A stretch of DNA of 64,000 bases, from assembly GCA_032622095.1 (NCBI GenBank), contig CP136069.1:101894278-101958277 (forward strand), given 5' to 3'. A program made the translations under genes and the position numbers. Below, piece after piece: positions 22,201 through 31,107 of the stretch (within the stretch, counting starts at the first letter, position 1; each line of letters starts with the position of its first letter). Source of the stretch: Siphonodentalium dalli (Eukaryota > Mollusca > Scaphopoda > Gadilida > Siphonodentaliidae). The notes below the pieces were generated by a model. The model was not told the origin of the DNA and did no database searches. It saw only the letters and a list, made by a program, of their open reading frames with translations.

Positions 22201-23369
22201 ACGATTGGTTTTGTTGCACCGTATGGATAAATCTTGGTTTCTGATTTCATCAGTGTCGGTTGATTTGTCAGTGTGTGAAAGTCATGTTCATCTAGCACAT
22301 TAATACCAGCTCCAGAATCGGCTATCATGTTAATCAGAGATCCATTCAGTTGAACATTGAATGTCGGTTGATTTCGACCACGGATCGCGAAGACATATTC
22401 AGCCTCACTTTCACTCGACGACTTGTCTGACAGGTTAGTCTTCTTCATATCTGCAGTTAATGTTCTGATTTTTTGATTATTTCGGTTTTGGTGATGGTTC
22501 TTCACATTTCGATCTCGACGCGGTGGGCCAGGTGGTGGTGGTTTTGTTGTTGACCTGCATACAGCCTTAAAATGATCAAAACGAAGACACGCCATGCATT
22601 GTTTTCCGTAGGCGGGACATCCTGTTCTTCCTCCAGGGTGGGGGTAATTTCCACCACACAATCCACATTTGGTGTTTCGCTGACTGTATTTTGGTCGGAC
22701 TGGTTGGTCACGGTAGTGTGATGAGTCGAACTGTTTGTCATGTCGACGATAACCGGTATGAGGTGATTTGTGTTTTGAAATAACATTGACGTCTCTAGAT
22801 TTTGGTGATTCCATTTCCCTGGTGTGCTTCACAGCGGCTTCTTCTGCACGAGCTTTGTCAAGTAATTGTTTGAGTGTCATGTTACCGTCACGCAGAGCAT
22901 CTTGTCGTAGCTTCGATGAAATGCATCCCTGTATTATCTGTGTTTTTATCTCTCGGTCCTCTTCGGTGAACTCACAGTACTTCGCAAGCTTCCTTAGACG
23001 GGTGTGAAATATATCAACAGTCTCATCAGGGCTCTGGTCAGATTTCCGGAAGATGTGAATCTCCATTTCCCTGTTCCTTTGTGGTGTGAAGTGTTGATTT
23101 AAAGCTTCTATAGCCACATCAAATGTTGATCGAGCATCATTGGGATCAACAACAGCGGGCAAATTTGTATTTGGTAATGTTTCAAAAATGTCCACGACTT
23201 CGTCACCCACATACTGAAGGAGTAGGGCTCGTTGTCGGGCTGCATCAGCAATGCTCATAGCCACAAGTAGGTTTTTAAACTTCTTGGCCCATTTTTCCCA
23301 ACGCACGCCAACGCCGCCGGCCTCGGGACTTGGATCAAAAGTCGGAAAATCGGGTATTGCAGCACACAT
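19248..23369 (-). CDS. Gag-Pol polyprotein, Ty3/gypsy
   Basis: The 1373-residue frame encodes the proteins needed for reverse transcription and integration. Residues 1-230 are Gag. Cysteines at 235, 238 and 251 precede a CX2CX4HX4C knuckle at 258-271. An aspartic protease motif DSGA lies at 351-354. Reverse transcriptase spans about 480-690, with LCIDMR at 536, SKLDLVQAY at 571 and the catalytic pair in LSDD at 634-637. RNase H starts about 775 (VVDAS). The integrase has an HHCC finger (H1010, H1013, C1043, C1046) and a DD35E triad (D1074, D1129, E1165). The first ATG lies 62 bases after the 5' LTR and there is no stop or frameshift. Overlapping plus-strand frames are shadows. LSDD in place of the common YxDD is seen in Mag-type elements. 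Confidence 0.96.
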   Translation of the reverse strand: MCAAIPDFPTFDPSPEAGGVGVRWEKWAKKFKNLLVAMSIADAARQRALLLQYVGDEVVDIFETLPNTNLPAVVDPNDARSTFDVAIEALNQHFTPQRNREMEIHIFRKSDQSPDETVDIFHTRLRKLAKYCEFTEEDREIKTQIIQGCISSKLRQDALRDGNMTLKQLLDKARAEEAAVKHTREMESPKSRDVNVISKHKSPHTGYRRHDKQFDSSHYRDQPVRPKYSQRNTKCGLCGGNYPHPGGRTGCPAYGKQCMACLRFDHFKAVCRSTTKPPPPGPPRRDRNVKNHHQNRNNQKIRTLTADMKKTNLSDKSSSESEAEYVFAIRGRNQPTFNVQLNGSLINMIADSGAGINVLDEHDFHTLTNQPTLMKSETKIYPYGATKPIVTLGKFSAEIKVGDREVSDTVYVVPGKFGSLLSCETAVKLELIKFAPHINSVSTETTDNIDLLLNEYEHLFNGIGKLKDYQVKLHIDESIQPVAQPHRRIPFHMRKQVEEQLESDEKMGIIETIEGPTPWVSPCVIVPKSTPGQVRLCIDMRAANQAIQRERHIMPTVDDIIHDINGATVFSKLDLVQAYNQLELSPDSRHITTFSTHIGLRRYKRLMFGVNMASEIFQNVIRETLSGLHGVMNLSDDILIYAETKKQHDLNLRAVMERLSERGLTLNREKCRFQKSRLEFYGFVFSSAGMEPDPRKIDAIVNVATPKSVGEVRSFLGMVNYTSRFIKDYATITHPLRELTRKNVKYDWRQKHDTAMAKLRSALSSSPVMTYFDTSKETTIVVDASPVGIAAMLTQKDTKTDESRIVSYASRSLTPVEQRYSQTEREGLGVIWSCEHFHLYVYGKPFTIITDHKPLLGIFGNPNSKPSARLERWTLRLQPYEMTLKFSPGKDNPVDYLSRHPMSADTPQSDTRATKVAEEYINFLTLHAVPKAMTIDEIREAVKNDETLQNVIKFVQHDDWDNSLCKSSLYSSFYNVRSDLASDSNGSLLLRNNRLVIPESLQDRVISLAHQGHQGIVKTKRLIREKVWFPNIDKMVENRVKSCIPCQASNPISNAEPLKMSPLPDGPWQSLSADFWGPTPTGEYLLVIVDDYSRFPIVEIVRSTAAKTVIPVFDKIFSLFGVCNILKTDNGPPFNSNDMRTFAEHLGFKHRKVTPYWPKANGEVERFMRTLKRTITASNAEKQPWKQRLYSFLRNYRATPHSTLDKSPSELLLGRSIKTTLPETFNPVIDEQLQQRDRLAKEKMKERADKNARDSDICVGDTVIVKQIRKNKLDTPFNPTPYLVIAVKGSMITAENNIHRITRNSSHFKRVYIPYEHCEEPVDSSDQSLNDANDADGNDNQVDNSIVLNDTGEARRPSRNRKAPAYLDDYDCD

Positions 23370-23411
23370 ATTTGGTCAGGACGGTATATGTGGGCTCTAT
23401 CGGGTATCGAT

Positions 23412-23429
23412 AGTTATCCTCGGTCGCCA
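23412..23429 (-). promoter_or_regulatory. tRNA primer-binding site
   Basis: On the minus strand TGGCGACCGAGGATAACT follows the 5' LTR after one base. TGG complements the CCA end of a tRNA. The tRNA species is not assigned. Confidence 0.75.
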
Positions 23430-23430
23430 A

Positions 23431-23588
23431 TATGATGTTGCTGGTGGTTTAATTGGTTAGCATTTAAATAGAATTGGTTGATCAAATTGAGAACACGTTT
23501 ATTGCAAACCTGGACGCTGACATATTGGTTTACTTAATAATCCGGAATACCCGGTTCGCATGAAACGGAACATACTAAGAACATTACA
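23431..23588 (-). repeat. 5' LTR
   Basis: 158 bp, with no difference from 18902-19059 found by eye. It should hold the element's promoter. No TATA box was assigned with confidence. Confidence 0.9.
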
Positions 23589-23705
23589 ACAATCATCTTC
23601 ACACCACGTGGTTGTGCATACTCAAAATCGAGACAAAACGGCCAGTCGCAAGCTAATGTGGCGCCGTTCTTCTATTTATTACCTATTTAGTTATATCACT
23701 AATTT

Positions 23706-23909
23706 TGTTTTGCCGTGGATGAAAAGAATGTTTTGCCGTGAGTGAAAAGTTTATTCTGCCGTGAGTGAAAAGTTTATTCTGCCGTGATTGAAAAGTTTGT
23801 TTTGCCGTGAGTGAAAAGTTTATTCTGCCGTGATTGAAAAGTTTGTTTTACCGTGAGTAAAAAGTTCACGGCAAAACAAACTTTTGAAAAGTTTGTTTCG
23901 CCGTGGCAC
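23706..23909. repeat. 23-bp minisatellite
   Basis: About eight units of TTTTGCCGTGAGTGAAAAG plus a short linker. One unit near 23866-23885 is partly inverted (TTCACGGCAAAACAAAC), so the array contains a small hairpin. Confidence 0.85.
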
Positions 23910-23929
23910 TTACGGGTCACCGTATAAAT

Positions 23930-24640
23930 GACTTCAATTTCTGTAAGATACTCCAAACATTTGACAAACTTCTCTTCTGTGGTGTAGTCTGTATTGGTGA
24001 CCCGAGACAGCATCTCAGTTTCTGGTGGTAAATTTAGAGACGACAGCTGGACCGACATCTTGTTGCTGGTCTTCAAAAGACTCTGGATTTAGACCATATT
24101 GTCTAATCTGAGCAATAAAATGCTCAGGGAATGATGTTTGAAACATATTTGTTGTTGGCATCGATCTGGAATTTATATGATCCAAAACTCCATTTAGCCA
24201 CAACTGTTTGGGTGTTTGTTGATGTTCAGTTGATAATTTGTGTGAATTACAGGCTTCCTTGAAGGATTTCAAATTTTGATTAATAACTGGCAAATAAACT
24301 GTTTGTAGTGCATATTTATGAACATCATTGTCATGGTCTAAGATACTAAGATATCTCTCCGCAGCGAATGAGTTATGTGGGTTCGATGCTGCTGTATTCT
24401 GTTTTACTATTTTGTCCGCCAATGATGACAGCGTGGATTCTATCCCGTTGTAGTTCGTATCTTCCATTAGATCGCGAATGGTCACTATAATGACCGCTTT
24501 GCCTGTCTCAGATCCAATAAAATTCGATTGTTATTCGCATCCTCATACTCTAGACACATCTGACCATTTAAAATAGTCTGCCTCACGCGTGCTAAAATGT
24601 CTTGTTTTCTGGTATCATCCGCCATATTTGAGTGGAATAG
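23930..24640 (-). pseudogene. Integrase-core transposase remnant
   Basis: Reading leftward, a 46-codon frame starts at 24632 (MADDTRKQ) and stops near 24492. A second frame from about 24525 to 24015 includes KYALQTVYLPVINQNLKSF and HKLSTEHQQTPKQLWLNGVL. These resemble the C-terminal end of the integrase-core (rve-like) transposases common in fish and invertebrate genomes. The frame then shifts, and SLNLPPETEMLSR continues to about 23930. The DDE core is absent, so the product cannot catalyse transposition. The family call rests on remembered similarity and is moderate. Confidence 0.45.
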
Positions 24641-24659
24641 GAGAAATCATTAAGTTGTT

Positions 24660-25120
24660 CTAAAATTAACTCATTTTGTGTTATCACTAATTCGAATTAT
24701 TGATATCACAAAATGTTGGTAATTTGTGATATCACAAAATGAATATGTGATATCACACAATAGTAAGCATTTAGTGATATCAATAATTCGATTTTATGAT
24801 ATCACAAAATGTTACATAAATAGTAGAATGGCGCGGCAAGCTATGCCATTTCCTATTTATTGATATCACAAAATGAATTAGTGATATCACATATTCAATT
24901 TTATGATATCACAAAATGAATATGTGATATCACAAAATAGAAATATTCGATTTTATGATATCATAAAATCAATTTGTGATATCAAGAATTCGAATTTGTG
25001 ATATCTTAAAATATTTAGTGATATCACAAAATAATTTGTGATATCACAAAATAATTAGTGATATCACATAATCGAATTAGTGATATCATAAAATGAATTA
25101 GTGATATCACTAAATAGGTA
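24660..25120. repeat. GTGATATCACAAAATGAATT satellite
   Basis: More than fifteen copies of the palindrome GTGATATCAC or near variants occur, mostly joined by AAAATGAATT or AAAATAATTA. Spacing is near 20-25 bp, with a non-repeat break at 24810-24850. This is not CRISPR, because the spacers are themselves repeated and short. Confidence 0.85.
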
Positions 25121-25349
25121 ATAAATAGAAGAACGGCGCCCCATACAAGCTGGGTATTAATATTTAATTAAAATACACGTCATTCATACGAACATAACTA
25201 TTACACTGTTATTAGTAATTTCGTCATGCCCGAAGGGGCGGCAATGTTTGTACATTTGTTTGTAAATTTCATGCTGCACCTCGGGAGGTTGTTGTCGCAA
25301 ATATACGCGACAAATATGTTACAAAGATTGGATACTCCTTTGTTATGTA

Positions 25350-25723
25350 AACAAAATAAAACCTATAACACCCAAACCACCAAAGTACTATTCTGTCGGA
25401 AAGCGGACTGAAAACATATTTCACTGTAGATTACGATGTGAATGTAGCAACTTGCTATCCGATAAGGTTCTAAATCACTTTGCAAATTCAAAAGGCTGCA
25501 CCTGTGGAAACGGTGAAGAAAATGCCTTTCATTATTTCTTTGATTGCCACCTACATTCAATCCCAATAATTCGTCTATTGAATAAATTACTTCCTTACAA
25601 CATTTATTCATTAAAGATTTAGCTTTTTGGAGATCCTGCACTTCCTTATTGTGACAACATGAATTTTTTCTTAGCTGTACAGTCATTCATACGCGAGACA
25701 AATCAGGATTCTTTTGACTAACT
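25350..25723 (+). pseudogene. LINE 3' end (reverse-transcriptase C-terminal tail)
   Basis: The plus-strand translation PKPPKYYSVGKRTENIFHCR continues to CTCGNGEENAFHYFFDC, the Cys/His tail found after the RT domain of many animal non-LTR elements. After the DLAFW region the frame shifts, and the end FGDPALPYCDNMNF through RETNQDSFD is in another frame, stopping at 25723. It is truncated at its 5' side, as is usual for LINE insertions. The longer minus-strand frame at 25363-25686 is a shadow. Confidence 0.7.
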
Positions 25724-26140
25724 CTGCTAAATAATGATATGTACAAGCCAGCAAGCGAATCAATGAAACAAAGAAACCCGACTTTAAATCAAACACTTAT
25801 ACAAACTTATGACAAACTCGGGGGTGGGGGTGACCGGTGATATGTATATATGTTCAACTTGTTTTTGCTAGTCATGTTGCTTTGCCATTACCAATTATTT
25901 ATTTTTCAGTGTAATAACATTTGGGAGATGGGGTACCCATAAGTGAGTCAGCACTTGTCCCCCAATCCCATTGTCTGTATAAACAATGTATGTGTCATAT
26001 ATCATATGTGTTATGTAAATTAGACAAATAAATATGTTTAAACTATATGGATTAATTAAAAACTCAACAGATTCGCAAGTTTTATTCACAAGTCCTTCCA
26101 ATAACAAGCATAAAATATTTGTTGTAGATAGCTTACTAGC
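25724..26140. other. Unassigned AT-rich spacer
   Basis: No gene or repeat was recognised between the LINE tail and the repeat starting at 26141. Confidence 0.4.
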
Positions 26141-26596
26141 CCGTGGATATCTGACACACGGACAATATATACACTCTAAGAATTAGGGGTTCTTTGAAGA
26201 ACTCAGGGGTTCTCTGTAAGAACTCAAAGGTTCATCGATGTCAGAAAAGCTTCTCTGTGATCGATAGGGTTCGTCGGTGTGTAGCTAGGGTTCTCTTGGA
26301 TGCTGAAGGGTTCTTCGTGACCAAACAATAATGCAGTTGATACATGTGCCATGGAGCCGAATTGAATGATTAACATGAATAAAACATCAACCAGAGAGAA
26401 AGGAGTACGTGTTTGTTCGCAGGGTTGGGGAATGGTAATGTATAATATAGTAATGCATTGCAATGCATTACATTTTCTCAAGTAATGCAAAGTAATATGT
26501 ACTGCACACTTTTCTGCATTATATAATGCAGACTTTTACGCGTAGCCTAAAGCAAATAATGTAGGCCTACTACTAACCAAAATGGTGAGTAATCTA
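26141..26596 (+). repeat. Interspersed repeat, copy 1 (GGTTCT-rich head)
   Basis: Direct match to 59125-59554 with small indels. The head has repeated GGTTCT phrases, for example GGGGTTCTTTGAAGAACTC. The tail has AATGCATTGCAATGCATTAC. No intact protein frame is shared beyond chance. Confidence 0.75.
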
Positions 26597-27404
26597 CTCT
26601 GGTCATTTCCAGCAGAAAGTTGCATTATTGTAAAAAATTTGAATTCTTCATCACCCGTTTTAGAATCTGAGTAGCGGAACTAGTACCGAAATATGCGGAA
26701 ATTTTAAAACTATGATCCGGAGACGGATAGCATGAAAGTACCGTTTATAATTTCGAACATAGCTGCTTATTACATGTTTATTACATGACCGTACCGATGC
26801 ACTGATCATCATGAACTTTTTGATGGATGATAACATTGACGTCTAGATGGGAACGAATCATTTTGGGCTCATTTGCATGAAAACATGGCCGCTGGCAGCC
26901 ATCTTGGATTTAAGTGATAATACTAGATAAATCTGAATCAATAACACAGCTTAGAGCCTGTGTCGATCATGACATTGATATATATAGACGACACCGAGTC
27001 ATTTTGGGCTTATTTGCATGAAAAACATGGCCGCCAACAGCCATCTTGGATTTCAAAATTGCATCATTTAGCACGGGCAAGAGGTCGCAGTGTTGGTCCG
27101 ATCATAAATAAATTTGTCACGGAGGTTGACGTTGACATGTCGATGGGAACGAGTCATTTTGGTGTGAATTCTCAAAGAAACATGGCCGCCGTCGGATTTC
27201 AGCGACAACACCGCATATATAATTAAATCAATAACACTGCCTAGAGCATGGGCTTATGTCGATGAACCGATCATCGTGAAATTATTCATGGGTCATGACA
27301 TTGGTATCAAAATGAGAACGAATCATTGATAGAGACTGTAACATTGGTGCGATCGTCGTGAAATTAGTCATATAAACATGGTCGCCGTCGGATTTCAGCC
27401 ACTC
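26597..27404. repeat. Degenerate tandem repeat with ACATGGCCGCC and GCCATCTTGGATTT
   Basis: Four imperfect units of roughly 150 bp (from about 26840) each hold GGGAACGA..CATTTTGGGCT or a variant, AAACATGGCCGCC, and often CAGCCATCTTGGATTT. The region 26597-26840 has no recognised content. Confidence 0.55.
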
Positions 27405-27599
27405 GTTTCATCGACCATGAAAGTTACGCCGATGGGGTCATTGTCACAAGGCTCCGGTCACATTCGTAGCCAGTGTAGCCAGCTTATTTCACCGGCGATC
27501 ACATTCGTAGTCAGCTTTTCTAATTCGTGGTTTATATTGCCCTAAATATGACGTCATCACGTTCGTGACTAAAATGTCGACGTCATCAACTTATATTGA

Positions 27600-27745
27600 G
27601 GAGATAAACATACCCTGTTTCGTTGTACATTCTGGGATTCGAGCATGAAAACAGTTTGTGAACGAGCCGGCTTGCCGGCGAGTTCACAAACTGTTTTCAT
27701 GCTCGAATCCCAGAATGTACAACGAAACAGGGTACGTTTATCTCC
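27600..27745. repeat. 146-bp palindrome, copy 1
   Basis: Two 64-bp arms with one mismatch surround an 18-base centre GAGCCGGCTTGCCGGCGA. Copies lie at 28204-28349 and 28808-28953, where three or four arm positions no longer pair. Confidence 0.9.
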
Positions 27746-28203
27746 ATTGTAATTCAATCTAGCAAGGAATTTGTCAAAAAACTGTATACAAAGTATCATT
27801 TAGTCATTTTCAAGACACGAATCGAGACTTTCATTTCGCCGTTGTCACCGTGCAAAAATCATTGGGTTTGTTAATTGTGTTACTCGGAACACTGCTCCGT
27901 AACCATTTCCTGTGGGGCGGGTTGGCTCGTTTCGCTACTCCGTTCTGCGCCGATGATATTGTACTGTGCCACATTCAGATTTGATGCACGCTTAAGCGGC
28001 CGATGAACGGTATCTGTAGACAACAACGCGCGGGTGTGCTCGTTTCGCTACTCGTTCTGCGCCGATGAAATTTGACCGTGCTACATTCATATTTGATGCA
28101 CGCTGAAGCGGCCGATGTCGGTGAATCGAAAACGAAAGTTAGCCGCTCTCGGCCAATCAGAATGCTTGTTTTTAGTGACAAATACTCAATTGAATTATAA
28201 TGA

Positions 28204-28349
28204 GGAGATAAACATACCCTGTTGAGTTGTACATTCTGGGATTCGAGCATGAAAACAGTTTGTGAACGAGCCGGCTTGCCGGCGAGTTCACAAACTGTTT
28301 TCATGCTCGAATCCCAGAATGTACAACGAAACAGGGTACGTTTATCTCC
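28204..28349. repeat. 146-bp palindrome, copy 2
   Basis: Same as 27600-27745, with GAG in the left arm where copy 1 has TCG, so the arm pairs less perfectly. Confidence 0.9.
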
Positions 28350-28807
28350 ATTGTAATTCAATCTAGCAAGGAATTTGTCAAAAAACTGTATACAAAGTAT
28401 CATTTAGTCATTTTCATGACACGAATCGAGACTTTCATTTCGCCGTTGTCACCGTGCAAAAATCATTGGGTTTGCTCATTGTGTTACTCGGAACACTGCT
28501 CCGTAACCATTTCCTGTGGGGCGGGTTGGCTCGTTTCGCTACTCCGTTCTGCGCCGATGATATTGTACTGTGCCACATTCAGATTTGATGCACGCTTAAG
28601 CGGCCGATGAACGGTATCTGTAGACAACAACGCGCGGGTGTGCTCGTTTCGCTACTCGTTCTGCGCCGATGAAATTTGACCGTGCTACATTCATATTTGA
28701 TGCACGCTGAAGCGGCCGATGTCGGTGAATCGAAAACGAAAGTTAGCCGCTCTCAGCCAATCAGAATGCTTGTTTTTAGTGACAAATACTCAATTGAATT
28801 ATAATGA

Positions 28808-28953
28808 GGAGATAAACATACCCTGTTGAGTTGTACATTCTGGGATTCGAGCATGAAAACAGTTTGTGAACGAGCCGGCTTGCCGGCGAGTTCACAAACT
28901 GTTTTCATGCTCGAATCCCAGAATGTACAACGAAACAGGGTACGTTTATCTCC
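28808..28953. repeat. 146-bp palindrome, copy 3
   Basis: Matches copy 2. Confidence 0.9.
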
Positions 28954-29905
28954 ATTGTAATTCAATCTAGCAAGGAATTTGTCAAAAAACTGTATACAAA
29001 GTATCATTTAGTCATTTTCATGACACGAATCGAGACTTTCATTTCGCCGTTGTCACCGTGCAAAAATCATTGGGTTTGTTCATTGTGTTACTCGGAACAC
29101 TGCTCCGTAACCATTTCCTGTGGGGCGGGTTGGCTCGTTTCGCTACTCCGTTCTGCGCCGATGATATTGTACTGTGCCACATTCAGATTTGATGCACGCT
29201 TAAGCGGCCGATGAACGGTATCTGTAGACAACAACGCGCGGGTGTGCTCGTTTCGCTACTCGTTCTGCGCCGATGAAATTTGACCGTGCTACATTCATAT
29301 TTGATGCACGCTGAAGCGGCCGATGTCGGTGAATCGAAAACGAAAGTTAGCCGCTCTCGGCCAATCAGAATGCTTGTTTTTAGTGACAAATACTCAATTG
29401 AATTATAATGGAATATAATTCGAGCATTCCAACGACATTGATCCGAAACATCAGGTTATTAGATGAACTTATATCAAAACTAAATTCAAGTTGTTGTTCA
29501 TCCGTCAACTCAGAAAAATTAGATTAACCTGATCGTGTTCATTGAGGCTCGCCTGAATATGAAAAGCTGGCTACAAATGTGATCGCCATAGAAAAGCTAG
29601 CTACATTTGTGATCGATTAAAAAACCTGGCTACGAATGTGATCGGATCGCGGAGCCTTGTGACAATGAACCCATCAGCGAAAGTTACATTAAGTAATGTT
29701 TTTAATATTGTTTTGGTATTTTTGATTTTGAGAAAAACAATGCCGATGGTGGCTAGCTGTGTTGAATTTAAAAATTGAATTTCCAATTCATGAGCACAGG
29801 CTATATAATCATATGCATAAAGCCATTCTTTGAGAGTTTTGGTGCTGATTCGTTACGACACACGAGTCACGAGTGACGTATACTATTTATAGATCCTGGT
29901 ACCGA

Positions 29906-31099
29906 CAGGGATGTGGCTAGAGGGGGGGGGTGGTGGGGGGGGGGGGGGGGTGTCTCACCCCCCCCCCCCCCAGCAGAGAGCTATATTTTCAATAGTTGGA
30001 AATTTCATACCTGCCACAACGAAATTTCACACCAACAATAGGTTGAAAATGTTCTTGTAGTTTGATTATAAAACAATTTATTGGGGGAATTTATTGTTTT
30101 TCGACCAATATTTGCATATGTTCCTATTTTTGGTAAAAAATTTTGACAGAAATGGTCATCAGTTGGAAATTTTCCAACCTTAGGGGGGTGACAGGTTGGA
30201 AATTTCCAACACTTGGAATTCTTGTGTCCTGGTCTCTCCCCCGTGGCCAGTAAAAAACTTCTAGTTAATTTAAGAAAACAATATTGTCATACAATTGGTC
30301 AACATTGTCATTGGAATTGTCATCAGTTGGAAAATTTCCAACCTAAGTGGGGGTGTAGCGTTTGAAATTTCGAACAGTAGGAAGGCTTGAGGCTAGTCTA
30401 GATGTTAGGATTTTGCGATTTTCTTGTTCAGATTTCAAAATTTTCGCACACCGGGCCGAACCATGGTCGGCCCGGTGAGTCATTGCCCCATTCACATGGC
30501 CAATACAAAACTGCTAATTAGTTTAGCAAAACAATATTTTACTACATTTGGTCAAACTTGTAGACATAAATGGTCATCAGTTGAAGAATTTTCCAACCTG
30601 AGGGGGAGTATGAGGTTTGAAATTTCCAACACTAGGAAAGCACAGTCTTGATGCTAGGATTTGCGATTTTCTTGTATAGTTTTCAAAATTTTCTCACACC
30701 GGGCCGAACAACCATGGTCGGCCCGGTGTTTCCTGGTCTGTTGTCTGTTGTCGGTAGCTGTGTGCATTTGTCTGGAATTAGATCACTAGTTGTTTTTTTG
30801 GGGGCAATTTTCAGGTTAAAATATCTTAATGTTCTCATACTGGGAAAATAGAAGCATGGCTTATGAATATATAGGAAATTAGGCCTGAGCATGAGGTACA
30901 AGGGGGGGGGGGGGTGTGCAAATGGAAATATGCAAAAAGTTGTGTTGGTACGATTCCGACTCAAGGGGGGGGGGGGTGCAAATGGAATTATGCAAAAAGT
31001 TGTGTTGGTGTGATTGCGACTCAAGGGGGGGGGTGCAGTTGGAAATTCCCAAGGTGGACACCCCCCCCCCCCAGCGGAGACCCTCTAGCCACATCCCTG
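29906..31099. mobile_element. hAT-like MITE with G/C-tract ends
   Basis: Both ends read CAGGGATGTGGCTAGAGGG. The flanks are GGTACCGA (29898-29905) and GGTACCGG (31100-31107), an 8-bp duplication with one change. Long G runs lie just inside the left end and three G-run units of about 60 bp lie near 30900-31040. The interior repeats the palindrome GTTGGAAATTTCCAAC and holds two hairpins CACCGGGCCGA/TCGGCCCGGTG (about 30450-30480 and 30695-30728). There is no transposase, so it is non-autonomous. Confidence 0.8.
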
Positions 31100-31107
31100 G
31101 GTACCGG

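Larger units (their letters stand above)
18902..23588 (-). mobile_element. Complete Ty3/gypsy (Mag-like) LTR retrotransposon
   Basis: A 4.69-kb element lies between two 158-bp direct repeats that look identical by eye. It is flanked by the 5-bp duplication ACAAT (18897-18901 and 23589-23593). It carries one uninterrupted Gag-Pol frame, a primer-binding site directly after the 5' LTR and a polypurine tract directly before the 3' LTR. Short LTRs, a single fused frame and an SDD-type RT motif fit the Mag lineage. Intact coding capacity with matched LTRs points to a recent insertion. Confidence 0.95.
23651..25151. mobile_element. Internally deleted integrase-type DNA transposon with minisatellites
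   Basis: The termini are inverted for about 45 bp: AGCT, then GCGCCGTTCTTCTATTTATT and ACCTATTTAG, reversed at 25100-25151. Between them lie a 23-bp minisatellite, a minus-strand transposase remnant and a GATATC-rich satellite. The remnant keeps an N-terminal frame and the C-terminal part, but the catalytic core is missing. No clear target duplication was seen. Confidence 0.6.
27592..29410. repeat. Three tandem 604-bp units
   Basis: Units start near 27592, 28196 and 28800 and differ by only a few bases. Each has a 146-bp palindrome near its start and, further on, an internal duplication of about 110 bp (CTCGTTTCGCTACTC.. to AAGCGGCCGATG). The open frames of 60-142 codons in the units arise from the palindrome and do not look like proteins. 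Confidence 0.9.
27405..29700. mobile_element. Inverted-repeat element carrying a 604-bp triplication
   Basis: The segment about 27425-27530 is inverted at 29560-29690: GGGGTCATTGTCACAAGG, GCTCCG and several copies of GATCACATTCGTAGCCAG. The interior is dominated by three tandem 604-bp units. I could not define a target duplication, because the bases beyond GGGTC also look partly inverted. Confidence 0.55.

Noticed and set aside
24660-25120. CRISPR-like regular repeats
   Set aside because: Units are short palindromes with repeated, not unique, spacers, and the surroundings are eukaryotic transposons.
25363-25686. 107-codon minus-strand frame
   Set aside because: Antisense shadow of the LINE tail, whose cysteine/histidine motif is on the plus strand.
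27975-28403. 142-codon minus-strand frame in the 604-bp units
   Set aside because: Arises from reading the palindrome and GC-richer unit. The frame is broken differently in the other units.
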